A stretch of 64,000 nucleotides of DNA from Eurosta solidaginis (GCF_040869045.1 NC_090322.1:77337675-77401674), one strand, 5' to 3'; shown: positions 44,280-54,995, counted from the stretch's first letter. Translations and numbers: made by a program. The notes: generated by a model not told the origin, from the letters alone.

Positions 44280-44664
44280 ACCTGTGGTTGGGGCTCTGCT
44301 GTTGTTGTCTTGGCTGGTGGTTGTCGTTGCCGGTGGTTGGTGGCGCTGTTGGATGGCTCAGTCGATGATGATAGCGCGCGTGTTGGGCGCGCTCGAAGAT
44401 GGCGCAGTCAAGTATGGTAGCGCGCGCGGTGTGGCGCGCTGGTGGTTGTTGCGCTCGAAGACGGCGCAGCCGATGATTACAGCTCACGTGGTGTTCCGCT
44501 GGGGGTTGGTGCCCTCGAAGATGGCGCCAAGGATGGTAGCGCGCGGTGGAGCGCTGGTGGTTGTTGCGCTCGAAAATGGCGCAGTCAAGTATGGTAGCGC
44601 GCGCGGTGTGGCGCGCTGGCGGTTGGTGCGCTCGAAGATGCGCAGACGATGATTATAGCGCGCT
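44280..44664. repeat. 60-bp minisatellite, copy 2 LTR (left part)
   Basis: GC-rich units of GCGCGCTGGTGGTTGTTGCG and CTCGAAGATGGCGCAGTC type, interrupted at 44664 by the 17.6-like element. The array resumes at 52077-52160. Confidence 0.85.
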
Positions 44665-44876
44665 AGTTATATTATGATTAATTTTAATTGTAATTGTTCA
44701 GTTATTTATTACTATAAACTTTAAATAACTTTGTATGAGAAATGTTTTCTTATATTCATAGAAAAAATGATTTTAGATTTTCATTTGATCTATTAAAAAT
44801 TTTCATTGTAAGAAATATTTATGAAAAGAATAGTTTTAATAAACAAATATATAAAAATATATCTACAAATTTATTT
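44665..44876 (+). repeat. 5' LTR of 17.6-like element
   Basis: About 212 bp, AGTTATATTATG to AAATTTATTT, AT-rich, with AATAAACAAA near the end as a likely polyadenylation signal. It matches 37343-37554 and 51855-52076. Confidence 0.85.
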
Positions 44877-45074
44877 GGCGCAGTCTACGGGTCAACCTAA
44901 ACTCAAGGTCAACAAAAGCCTTTTTTAAAAAAAACGATTGATACAAGCGATATAAAAACGCCTAAAAGCAGATTACAAATTTTATAGCAACAATCAAAAA
45001 GAAGATGTTATAGCAAATTTTATCTCCAATCAACAAGAACATTTTATAGCACAATTTAAAAACCTAAACGCAGA

Positions 45075-45200
45075 CTAGGAGAACCAAAAAAAGAAATTCA
45101 ATATACTACACCCATCAAACAAAAGCCATTGCAGACTAGGATAACCAAAAAAGAGAAGCAATTGAATTTACTACACCCATCGAACAAAAGCCATTGCAAA
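45075..45200 (+). repeat. Duplicated 62-bp leader segment
   Basis: The GACTAGGA(G/T)AACCAAAAAA-type unit followed by CACCCATC(A/G)AACAAAAGCC occurs twice in tandem in the leader, as it does in copy 1. The duplication therefore predates the tandem duplication of the region. Confidence 0.6.
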
Positions 45201-45241
45201 AGAAATCGATCTACAACCAAGTCATAGTCAAAAATATAAAA

Positions 45242-45687
45242 ATGGCCTTACAATTAACTCCTCAAGGATGCCCAGCACATTAAAGAATTCAGAGGTGACG
45301 GTAATTACGCATTAACTTCATTTATTAGGGAAGTTGAATCAGTGCTATCTATATGTAATACGGAACAGCAAATGGAAGATTATATTTATTATAGAGTAAT
45401 TCTAAATAAAATTCAAGGCTTAGCTCTTAATACAATTTGGATTTTAGGGTCTAACCCAATTTGGGAAGCCACTAAAATGTGTTAATTAAAAATTTCGGAA
45501 TTAAAGATTCTTATCATACTCTTTATCAACAAGGGTTTTCTATTAAAAATTGCGGAATACAAAATTATTTTAATAAAATGTATGGAATTTTGGGTAAAAT
45601 TAATGAGAAATAGGAATTTGACGAGAATTTAGTCCTCAGAACGTAGAAAAAATTATATTAAAAACATTTTTAAATAATATAGATTTG
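45242..45687 (+). pseudogene. Gag N-terminal part, 17.6-like element, copy 2
   Basis: It starts at ATG 45242 (MALQLTPQ) and carries the same early frame change as copy 1. An extra frameshift lies near 45477, where copy 1 has AAAAAAGTG and this copy AAAATGTG. The coding sense otherwise matches 37920-38379. Insertion of the Harbinger-like element at 45688 separates it from the Gag C-terminus at 47710. Confidence 0.65.
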
Positions 45688-45954
45688 CGGCCCTATTCTG
45701 TGCACTTGACAAATTCACCATCTTGCTTATTTGTCAAGTTTGACACTTTATCAAGCAATTGCTATTCTATGTAAAAAATAAAAAGCTTTTTTCGCTGACA
45801 AATTGTCAATAAGTCAAACGCTCTTGATAATTTAATTTATACGGATAAATTTAAATTAGAATTCTGTTATTGTGCGATCGAGAGAAAATGGAAGAACATT
45901 TATTACTTTTGCTATTATTGTGGGAAGATCCTCCTGGGGTTTTTGCGGGTAATT

Positions 45955-46650
45955 CGGGATGGTTTTTGAGACTTTCGGGGACATTCCAGAACGGTTTTGG
46001 GGACTCCCTCGGGGTAATTTGGGGGACATTCCGGTATGGTTTTGGGACTCTATCGAGGTCATTTGGGGGTCATTCTGGGATGGTTTTGGGGACTCCCTGG
46101 GGGTCATTTGGGGGTCATTCTGGGATGGTTTTGGGGACTCCCTCGGGGTCATTTGGGGGACATTCCGGGATGGTTTTGGGACACCCTCGGGTCCCCCGGG
46201 GTCATTTGGGGGACATTCTGGGATGGTTTTGGGCACTCCATCGGGGTAATTTTGGGGGCATTCTGGGATGGTTTTGGGACTCCATCGGGGTAATTTGGGG
46301 GACATTCCAGGATGGTTTTGGGGACTCCCTCGGGGTAATTTGGGGGACATCCCGGGATGGTTTTGGGACGCTATCGGGGTCATTTGGGGGTCATTCTGGG
46401 ATGGTTTTGGGGACTCCCTCGGGGTAATTTGGGGACATTCCAGGGTGGTTTTGAGACGCTATCGGGGTCATTTGGGGGTCATTCTGGGATGGTTTTGGGG
46501 ACTCCCTCGGGGTAATTTGGGGGACATTACGGGATGGCTTTGCGGACTCCCTCGGGGTAATTTTGGGGACATTCTAGCATGGTTTTGGGGACTCCCTCGG
46601 GTCCTCCCGGGTCATATGGGGGTCATTCTGGGAACTTTTTGGGGATTCCA
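45955..46650 (+). repeat. 45-bp minisatellite, left arm
   Basis: Units of GGGATGGTTTTGGGGACTCC plus CTCGGGGTAATTTGGGGGAC; the word GACTC recurs at 46002, 46046 and 46091. There are about 15 units, some 44 bp long, with G/A and TCAT/TAAT variants. Confidence 0.9.
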
Positions 46651-46726
46651 TCGGGATCTTTTTTGTGGTCAGTGGGGGTTGGTTGGGATGACTACTAAAT
46701 GACGCGGGACGACCCGTTCGAGTCCC

Positions 46727-47345
46727 AAAACCATCCCGGAATATTATCCAAATTACCCGGAGGGAGTCTCCAAAAACATCCCAGAATGTCCCCCAAATTA
46801 CCCCGATGGAGTCCCAAAACCATCCCGTAATGTCCCCCATATTACCCCGAAGGAGTCCCCAAAACCATCCCGGAATGCCCCTCAAATTACCCCGAGGGAG
46901 TCCCCAGAACCAATCCAGAATGTCCCCCGAATTACCCCGAGGGAGTCCCCAAAGCCATCCCGGAATGTCCCCCAAATTACATCGAGGGAGTCTCCAAAAC
47001 CATCCCAGAATATCCCCCAAATTAGCCCGAGGGAGTCCCAAAACCATCCCGGAATGTCCCCCAAATGACCCCGAGGGAGTCCCCAAAACCATCCCAGAAT
47101 GTCCCACAAATGACCCCGGGAGGACCCGATGTAGTCCCCAAAGACATCCCGGAATGACCCCCAAATGAACACAGGAGGACCCGATGGAGTCTCCAAAACC
47201 ATCCCGGAATGTCCCCCAAGTGACCCCGAGAGAGTCCCCAAAAATATCCCGGAACGACCACTAAATGACCCCGGGAGGACCCGATGGAGTCTCCAAAACC
47301 ATCCAGGAATTACCTCTAAAAGACCCCGAGGGAGTCTCCATAGCC
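46727..47345 (-). repeat. 45-bp minisatellite, right arm (inverted)
   Basis: Same unit on the opposite strand (CCCCGAGGGAGTCCCCAAAA). About 14 units. A non-repeat spacer of about 75 bp (46650-46727) forms the loop. Confidence 0.9.
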
Positions 47346-47709
47346 ATGCCGAAATGACCCCGAAAAAACCCCGCGGATTATTTTTTCATATTTCCATTTC
47401 GGGGTTAGCAGCATAAAATGAGATCGCTCCAATTGTTCATGCGTAGCACGATTTCCTTGGAAACCCCATGATTTTAAAATATTTATTACAAAAAATAATG
47501 AACAATATTTAATTCTTACGTTTATTCCATTTCGCGATTGTTGCACTAAACAGCTTTAAGTCACCACAGTATGGTGAAACGCACAGGTCGTAGAGCTTTT
47601 TGGAGTTGTCAAGCTATGCACAGAATAGAAATATTTGTCAACTTGATAAAAATCTTGATTACTTGTTAACTTATTGACAATTTGTCAAGTGCACAGAATA
47701 GGGCCGTTA

Positions 47710-48650
47710 AGCTTAGCATCTATAATTGTAAACAATAAACTTGATAATTTAAGAGATGCCTTTAACCATCTTGAAACCGAGGGTTTAATTAGGAATCATG
47801 AAAATAAAATGAGTTATACATTTAAAAATAATCCCCTATCCTGTAATAAAAGATCAAATTATAATTGTAATAATTCTAATCATTATCCATCTGCAACTTT
47901 AAGTGACGTAAATAGTTCGAATAAAGCATTCCAGGGATATTCAAGACAAAATCCTCCCAATTATTTAGAAAATAGAAATAGACAAAATTATAATAGCTGT
48001 GTTTTTTTATACACGCGTATACGTTTACGTTTGCGCGTAAAAAAAACGCCTATCCTCGCTTAGATAATGCTTAGGAGACCCATCTAGCGGCAGTGGTTAA
48101 ATAACTACAGCTACAGCACAGAGTGTACCGAAAAGCGGAGACACAACCCTCTGATGGCCATAGGGTATAACATATAGCTGAATCAGTTGCGATGAATTGT
48201 GGACACACATAGAATACATAGAATTAATGTAGAGGGTGAAACAAAGACACATACATATTTCAGTTACATCTGAGTATAATGCGTATTGAAATTTAGTAGG
48301 ACACATTTTATGCGCAGCAATTTCAGAGGTATATTTAAAGTTTGACGCTTAACAGTCCATATGAATTGTAACGTATAGACGTTTACGTGTAAATTTCAGA
48401 AATAATAATTCCAATTATAATTTGCATAGTAATAATTATTCTAATTATAATTCAAATAATAATTCTAATTTTAATAAATATCAAAATACTAACAAATTTA
48501 GAAACAGATATAATAATACTAATTCGAATAACGATAATAATAACGATATGGAAATAGATCATCCGCAAATTAATTATTCAAAACAAGTATTACCAAAACA
48601 TTCAAATGAAAAATCTTTTTTAACAGCCTCAGAAAACCATTACCAATCAT
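47710..48650 (+). pseudogene. Gag C-terminal part, Asn-rich, 17.6-like element
   Basis: From about 47714 the frame reads ASIIVNNKLDNLRDAFNHLE, then a polar tail with SRQNPPNYLENRNRQNYNS to about 47998. After a foreign insert, the tail resumes near 48402 with NSNYNLHSNNYSNYNSNNNS and other Asn-rich runs, ending at TAG 48652. No Cys-His zinc knuckle is seen, which is normal for this group, whose Gag has other RNA-binding tails. Confidence 0.65.
47999..48401. mobile_element. Insert of about 400 bp in Gag, MITE-like
   Basis: The Asn-rich coding sequence is broken between AATTATAATA and AATAATTCCAATTATA by about 400 bp of different composition. The left edge contains ACACGCGTATACGTTTACG and the right edge, read in complement, ACACGTAAACGTCTATACG, loosely inverted. 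I cannot fix a target duplication. It could be a MITE of unknown type. Confidence 0.45.
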
Positions 48651-48895
48651 AGAATTAACAATAAGCAATAATAAATTAAGAGCATTAATAGATACAGGTT
48701 CAACAACATCCCTTTTAAATAAAGAAAGATTACCTGAATACAAGAGAGTTATGCTTTATAAAAGTATTTGTTTTTCTTCTATTAATAGTTCAACTATTAT
48801 TAGATATGAAATTATTACTGAGTTACCAAAAGAGTTTAATGAAAAAGGAACAATGTCGTGGAAATTAACCGATTTTAAAGAAAAAAAAATGTGAT
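48645..48895 (+). pseudogene. Retropepsin, 17.6-like element
   Basis: It reads IIELTISNNKLRALIDTGST with the catalytic DTG loop at about 48690, and ends at AIIGQNILKP, the ILG-like C-terminal motif, near 48925. A run of nine A's near 48883-48891 shifts the frame, so protease and RT are no longer joined. Confidence 0.7.
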
Positions 48896-48925
48896 GCAAT
48901 AATAGGACAAAATATTTTAAAACCA

Positions 48926-49900
48926 ATGAAAGCAATAATAGATATGAAAAATGAGACGGTTACTATAAATGGTAATATCATAAATTTTTTACAATCCGGT
49001 CCATATTTGTATAATAAAATTCACCAATTAGAAGTTTTTAATGTAGATAAAAAAGTTCTTGACTATATATTTAAAGACTTAAATAGTGAAGAACAAAAAG
49101 CTTTAAAAAATATTTTGACATTATTTAAAGAATTCATTTATATGGAAGGACAACCTTTAACTAATACAAATTTAATTGAACATGAAATTCGAACAACAGT
49201 AGATAAACCTATAAATTCAAAATTATACAGATATCCACAAGTACAAGGAATAATAAAAGAGAGTAATTCTCCTTACAATAGTCCTTTATGGATTGTACCT
49301 AAAAAAATAGATAATAGTGAGGAACAACAGTGGCGAATTTTTATAGATTATAGGGCTTTAAATAATATAACAATAGATGATAAATTTCCAATCCCAAATA
49401 TCGAAAATCTTTTATATAAATTAGGACGTTCACAATATTTTACAACTATTGATTTAGCAAAAGGATTTTACCAAATTTTAGTTAAAAAAGATCGATTAAA
49501 AACAGCTTTTTCTACTCTATATGGACATTATGAATTTGTCCGTATGCCATTCGGTTTAAAGAATGCTCCTACAACATTTCAAAGGCTTATTAATTTTGTT
49601 CTGAAGGATTTGATAAATAAAATTTGTGTGGTATATTTAGATGATATACTTATTTTTTCAACTAGTTTCCAAGAGCACGTAAATGATATAAAAAAGGTTT
49701 TCCAAAAATTAAAGGAAGCAAATCTTCGAATTCAAATCAATAAATGTAAATTCTTTGCAAAAGAAACATTGTATTTAGGACATGTCTTAACATCAGAAGG
49801 AGTTAAGCCAAATCCCGCTAAAATAGATCAAAATTTAAAACTTGAATTGCCAAAAACAGTTAAACAAATTAAATCATTTTTAAGTATAACAGGATATTAA
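48926..49900 (+). pseudogene. Reverse transcriptase, 17.6-like element
   Basis: 324 residues are open. Motifs in order: IIKESNSPYNSPLWIVPKK, WRIFIDYRALNNITIDDKFP, FTTIDLAKGFYQI with the first Asp, MPFGLKNAPTTFQRL, and VVYLDDILIFS with the catalytic YLDD (about 49629-49662), then YLGHVLTSEGVKPNP. All polymerase motifs are intact. It ends in two stops (TAATGA at 49898) exactly where GYY-like sequence continues in relatives. The first Met at 48926 lies in the protease-RT junction and is not a true start. Confidence 0.85.
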
Positions 49901-50568
49901 TGAAAATTTATTAACGATTATTCAAAGGTAGCTTATCCGTTAATAGAGTATTTAAAAAAGGACATGAAGTTAGATTTAAATGATTCGAATTATATTAATG
50001 CTTTTGAAAAGTTAAAAAATTACTAACGGAAGGGCCAGTACTTAAGTATACAAATTTTAATAAACCTTTTCAACGTATTACTGATGCAAGTGCTAATGCA
50101 ATAGGTGCTGTTTTACAACAGAATCAACATCCTATATGTTATGCCAGTAGAACATTAAATGATCATGAAAAAAATTATTCAGTTACAGAAAAAGAACTTT
50201 TAGAAATTTTTTTGGGCAACGCTTTTTTTAGACCACATCTTTATAGTACAAAATTTGAAATTTTATCAGATCATCAACCTTTACGATGGCTTTTCTTAAA
50301 ATATCAAGGCAAAGCTATGAATCCAAGACTTTTTAGATGGCTAATAAAGTTAAGTGAATTTAATATAACCCTTAATTATATTCAAGGTAAAGAAAATGAA
50401 GTAGCTGATTTTCTTAGTAGAATAGATGCAAATACAAATGAAATCAATGTGTTATCGATTTCTAGAGAATCATTATTTAATAATGTAAATGACGATTTAG
50501 AAACAATTAATTCTAAAGAAGATAGTAGTAACATTTTTATAAAAAGTATTAGTTATTGTAGTAAATAG
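49901..50568 (+). pseudogene. RNase H, 17.6-like element
   Basis: Coding resumes with KFINDYSKVAYPL, then after another break ITDASANAIGAVLQQNQHPI with the first Asp, ASRTLNDHEKNYSVTEKELL with the Glu, and ILSDHQPLRWLF with the next Asp. The tail GKENEVADFLSRI is typical of the gypsy group. It would degrade the RNA strand during cDNA synthesis. Confidence 0.8.
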
Positions 50569-50587
50569 ATTTCAAGTACAAATAATA

Positions 50588-51690
50588 TTGACAGATGATA
50601 AACGAAAAGAAAAAGAAATTACACATAATAAAACAAAGATTTTTCTAAATTCTTTGGACTTAGAAAATAATTTGGAAAATATATTACGAAGAAATATTGA
50701 TAAAGGTAAAATTGGAATATTTTGTGAATTAGATAATAGTAAATATAATGTTTTGAAAAATAAAATTATTGAAATGTACAAACATAATAATAATATTAAA
50801 TTTTTCCGATGTTCATATCATGCTAAAGACATTGAAACAGAAAAGGATGCTTACAAATATATACATAATTATCATAAAAATGAGACAGGACATACAGGAG
50901 TGGTTGAAAATTATGAGGGACTTAAAAGGCTAACTTATATACCAAATTTGAAAGTTTTAGTCCATAAATATATTAATAATTGTTCTGTTTGTAGTAGGAC
51001 GAAATACGATCGAAATTCAATTAAGAACAAATTCAAATTAACGGAAACACCAACTGATATTAAACAAATTGTACATATGGATATTTATACAAATTCTAAA
51101 TCAATTCTTTTAACTTTTATTGATAGATTTTCTAAATTTGCAACAGCTTATTATTTAGAAGGTAGGAATAATAAAACTATAATTGAAAAATTAAGACTTT
51201 ATAAATGTCAACGTGGACATTTTCAGAAATTAATTTGTGATAATGAATTCAAAAGTATATATAAAAAAATCATTTGATGAATGAAAATATTGAGTTACAT
51301 TTAGTTACATCAAATAACCATACAGGTAATGCCGATATAGAAAGGTTACATAATACGATTTCGGAGAAAATAAGAATGATGTCCATTGAACATAATGCTC
51401 GTAATATTAAAGATAAAATAAGTAAATCAATTGAATTTTATAACAATAATTTTCATTCTATAATAAAAGAAAAGTCAATAAATGTTGAAATTGGAAAATG
51501 TAGTAAAATAACAATACATGAAAATATTTTAAAAACAAAAAAAAATTTTATTAAAAAAATAAATAAAAAAAGAGAAAATTACGTTAAAAGTAGGAAACAA
51601 CGATTTATTAAAAATTATAAATCAATTACACATAAACAAGAACCCAAATATAAATTTCACAAATTAGATAACATTCACCTCCGAATATAA
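50588..51690 (+). pseudogene. Integrase, 17.6-like element
   Basis: The zinc-binding region has IHNYHKNETGHTG and NNCSVC (about 50855-50995). The core has HMDIYTNSKS with the first Asp and ICDNEFKS with the second. A frame change and stop near 51275 then interrupt it; the glutamate follows in NADIERLHNTISEK (about 51330). The remaining tail is Lys-rich to TAA at 51690. All three catalytic acids exist but in two frames. Confidence 0.8.
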
Positions 51691-51854
51691 AAAGGAAATT
51701 GAAATTTGAAGGCATTCTTAATACCAAAGAAATAGATAAAGATTAGTTAATTTTTAAATTTATGAATTTCAAATTTATTATTATGAATTGGTGTATTAAA
51801 AACATATTTAATAGTTGATAAAATACAGGTGTATTTTAATTTAAATGAGGGAGA
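51691..51854 (+). other. Short gap between integrase and 3' LTR
   Basis: There is no room for an env gene. The purine-rich AAATGAGGGAGA just before 51855 is the likely polypurine tract. Confidence 0.6.
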
Positions 51855-52076
51855 AGTTATATTATGAATAATTTTAATTGTAATTCTTTAGTTAATTATT
51901 ACTATAAACTTTAAATAACTTTGTATGAGAATTGTTTTCTTATATTCATAGAAAAAATTACTTTAAATTTTCATTTTATCTATCAAAAATTTTCATTGTA
52001 AGAAATATTCTTGAAAAGAATAGTTTTAATAAACAAATATATAAAAATATATCTACAAATTTATTTCGCGTGGTGT
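51855..52076 (+). repeat. 3' LTR of 17.6-like element
   Basis: 222 bp, AGTTATATTATG to AAATTTATTT, followed by CGCG (52077-52080), the target duplication, and then minisatellite sequence of the host LTR. Confidence 0.85.
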
Positions 52077-52080
52077 GGCG

Positions 52081-53906
52081 CGCTGCTGGTTGGTGCGCTC
52101 GAAGACGGCGCAGTCGATGATGATAACGCGCGTGTTGGCGCTAATGTGGCGCAAAAGTATACCCTTCAGAGTAAGTAGTTGTTAGTTTTCAAAAATTTAA
52201 TATTAGCAGTTAGGTGGCTTTCTTGCTGTAATGGTCTGAAGCCAATTTATGTATGTACACGCAGGCATGCGCATGGAATGAATAGGCGATTTTTATGTTA
52301 CACAGTGGGTAATGTTCGCACGCAGGGATGTATGGGTTCAGGTCTCTGTCACCAAAAAAAAAAAAACAACACAATGAATCACAGGAATCACTCGAAGGAT
52401 TTGTCGTCGTGGTCACTTAAGCCTCTTAACTGGTTACTCCGAAAATGCCAATCACTTTATTTGTCAATATTTCACTTGCAACCTTTTCTTCACGACATTG
52501 TTCAGAACCATTTTATATCATTAGAATCACACGATTTGAACGTATATGGTGTTCCACGCGCATTTCCTTTGCTTATTTCTTTGATATTTTTTCCAGCACA
52601 GTCGCTAATCGATTTTCTTTGCAAAATTTCCTTTAATAAATTTTTTTTCTTTTGTGTAAACTAGCGCGGTGAACCTCCAAAACCGTTCAGGAATTCTTTC
52701 TTGATTCTCAAAAGGCGCACTGTAATGAACGATGGCTAGACAACGAAAATAGATTTTCATATCGAATTGATCATTTTATCAATATATTTTTAATTTTTTT
52801 TTTGTGTTCCGCACTAGCAATACATAAATTTTTCAGTTTTACTGGTTTTCCGTACTGGAGTTTTGCTCATTCCACACGCACAACCCCTTATGTTGGAGGC
52901 CCCTGCCAATGCGGATAATTCGCAAGTTTTTCTTCAATTTTATGCAACGTTTTGCTTTTCTTCTTTGGATAAGTCTTTATTTCATGCTTAAGGTACGTTC
53001 TACCCAAATTTTTCCAACTCTCAGATTGAAAAACTATTTCACACACACCGAAATGAACCGACTACCACCTACCACGAAGCGTGCCATTTTTTCTCTCCTC
53101 CGGAGCAATAATTTTTGCCGCCGGCCACATTCAATGCACTTTACTTATTCAATTTTCGTAGGTTTTGGCCAAGGAAATAATTCAGCATAAGCCCGTGTAT
53201 AATGGAAGTTATCTGGGTTGGTTTTTTTTTTTTTTCATTGCACTTTCAACGTGTTTACCGACGATTTCGTTAGTATGGATTTTTCATAATTATAATTACA
53301 TTTCAATAACGTGTTATTATAGCGTGCACAAAACAATATATTTTGCACAACTTTTATTAATTCTCCGGGCTATTTAATTTCCTTTGGCAAACCCAACCCA
53401 TACCGACGATTGCAATCTATTTTCCGATTTTTGCAAATGGCCCGCCACGCCGTCATGGCCGTTCAAAAAAAAAAATCCATTCCAATCGCGACTGCGCCAT
53501 AGAAAGGCGCCATTAAATCGCATGATTTAACTGTGGTTGCCCATGGTGAACCATCAGGGTGATAGCCACGGTTACATTCCTGCAGCCATCATGAAAAGTT
53601 CCATGTACTTTGTTTTTGTGAACCGATGAACTAATGTCAAAATGGTAGTGCGCCGAAAGTTGATGTGCCAAATCTTAAAAAAATTACAAATCAGCTGTCA
53701 CCTTGTATAGTTATGCCATGTTGTTGCCGTTATTGGGAATTTGTCAATGTCATTGGAATTCTTGGCGATGCCACCCGCATGAAATACCAAAAAAAAATGT
53801 TTTAACCACCCCAGGCAGACATGAGTGAGGGTGAATCCTAACCCTTTTACCTATCGCTAACCAACTAGTACCTCCAAAATGTGAATCTCCCAAGTGGACC
53901 ATAACA
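52081..53906 (-). repeat. Osvaldo-like LTR, portion beyond the 17.6-like insert
   Basis: It matches 23395-25324 closely. It begins with two minisatellite units and continues through AT-rich LTR sequence to CCATAACA at 53906. No coding signal is seen; scattered frames such as 52179-52664 have no motif and the equivalent frame is broken in the other copy. Confidence 0.8.
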
Positions 53907-54995
53907 TGGTCTAAGACCTATTTAGATGGATGAACTCAAAGAACTAAAATAAATAACGCTAAGTCCGAATATCTATGTGTGAACACAGGCGTCTCTCAGG
54001 GATCTGTGCTAGGTGCGCTACTGTTCATAATTTATATAAATGATATGTCGTCTGTAATAAAGAATTGTAAAACAGTAATGTATGCTGATGACACGTTGGT
54101 ATACGCTATTGGAGAAAATGCACAGGAGTGTAAACTAAAATTAATGACTGACATCGAAAATGTAAAAATGTGGTTAAAGATGAACAAGCTTAAATTAATT
54201 GAACGAAAAATTAAATAGATGCAAATAAACATGGCAAGTGAAGAAGATATAAGAATCAACGATGAAATCATTGAAAAAGTTGAAAGTATTAAATACCTTG
54301 GCGTTATCATTGGCAAAAAGCTAATTTTCAACAAACATATAGATTACATATCTAAAAAATTTGGAAAGAAAGTAGGTTTCTTAAAAAGAATTAGGCAAAA
54401 AATGCATTTGCTGCTTGCGGTTAAAATATGTAATATAATTAAAAAACCACATTTTGAGTACTGCTCAACAATTCTTTATGCGTGTTGCAATAACGGCCAT
54501 ATTGAAAGGTTATAAAAATTACAGAATAAAGCTATGCGATGCATACTAAGAGGCCATAAATCACACCTGTGAATTTAATGCTGGAAGCACTTCGGTGGTT
54601 AAGCATCAAACACCGTCTAGAGTTTAATAACCTAGCGTTGGTTTCTAAAGTCAAAACAGGGCAAACCGCAAAACCGTACAACCTAAGGAACGTGAATAAT
54701 TTCAGACTCCATCGCCACAACTTCAGCGGACCTTAAATATCTTATTCTACAAATGACTAAACTTATTTAATTCAATGGCATCGAACAAAGAAAACGAAAA
54801 GAGTTATCACTTATTTAAAATGAAATGTATCCAGTATTTACGAGACGCAACATAATCTAGCTTAGCATTTTGTAATTTTTCATAAATATTTGTAATTCAC
54901 GGTAATATTATTACTAAATAAATAAATCAATAAATAATCTAATATATAATAAAATGTTAAATAAAAGAAATATAATGGATTTGAATTAAATAAAT
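53907..54995 (+). pseudogene. CR1/jockey-like retroposon, RT 3' part and 3' end
   Basis: Directly after the LTR end the frame reads WSKTYLDG, stop, TQRTKINNAKSEYLCV, then GVSQGSVLGALLFIIYINDM and VMYADDTLVYAIG with the catalytic YADD (about 54080-54118). The thumb follows (ESIKYLGVIIGKKL), then a Cys-rich end (HFEYCSTILYACC). Frame changes occur near 54218 and 54515. The 3' end is AT-rich with TAAA repeats and abuts the BEL LTR at 54996. It could be the missing 3' half of the element begun at 11355. Confidence 0.75.

Larger units (their letters stand above)
45688..47706. mobile_element. Harbinger-like non-autonomous element, 2019 bp, palindromic minisatellite
   Basis: Terminal inverted repeats start CGGCCCTATTCTGTGCACTT and end with its complement at 47706. 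The flanking target is TTA on the right (47707-47709) and TTG on the left here, but TTA in copy 1 (38377-38379). A TTA duplication and GG-rich ends suit the PIF/Harbinger superfamily. The interior is a 45-bp minisatellite in plus orientation (45955-46650) and then in opposite orientation (46727-47345), so the whole is one huge hairpin. There is no transposase. Confidence 0.75.
44665..52076 (+). mobile_element. 17.6/297-like gypsy element with nested insert, copy 2
   Basis: LTRs are 44665-44876 and 51855-52076. The primer site TGGCGCAGTC at 44876 is of the tRNA-Ser type used by 17.6 and 297 (from memory). Gag, protease, RT, RNase H and integrase are all present in order but with many breaks. 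There is no env: only about 160 bp separate the integrase end from the 3' LTR. Two foreign inserts lie in Gag: 45688-47706 and probably about 47999-48401. The target is the minisatellite, with CGCG after the right LTR and CGCT/CGCG before the left. Confidence 0.85.
38956..53906 (-). mobile_element. Osvaldo-like gypsy retrotransposon, copy 2 (5' half)
   Basis: On the minus strand this has LTR (53906-42525, with a nested 17.6-like element), primer site, leader, Gag, linker, protease and the start of RT. It stops at 38956, at almost the same base of RT where copy 1 continues. The Gag and pol sequences differ from copy 1 by scattered substitutions and small indels (several percent by eye), so the duplication is not very recent. 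Confidence 0.8.
42525..53906 (-). repeat. 5' LTR of Osvaldo-like element, about 3.97 kb, interrupted
   Basis: The plus-strand ends are TGTTATGG (42525) and CCATAACA (53906), perfect 8-bp inverted termini. The 17.6-like element and its target duplication account for about 7.4 kb; the rest, 42525-44664 and 52081-53906, is continuous with the 3' LTR at 19568-25324. It holds AT-rich tracts and the 60-bp GC-rich minisatellite. A length near 4 kb is unusually large for an insect LTR. Confidence 0.75.

Noticed and set aside
38542..47261. Repetitive Gly/Pro-rich open frames up to 196 residues in the 45-bp arrays
   Set aside because: The 45-bp unit is 15 codons, so frames stay open by arithmetic. The same array gives frames on both strands and in several phases.
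38640..47345. Regular direct repeats that superficially resemble a CRISPR array
   Set aside because: Units are contiguous with no unique spacers, the host is a eukaryote and the arrays belong to a transposable element.
51691..51854. Possible env gene in the 17.6-like element
   Set aside because: Only about 160 bp lie between the integrase stop and the 3' LTR, too short for any env.
52179..52664. 161-residue open frame in the LTR
   Set aside because: The matching frame at 23519-23900 is broken differently, it has no recognisable domain and it lies in noncoding LTR.
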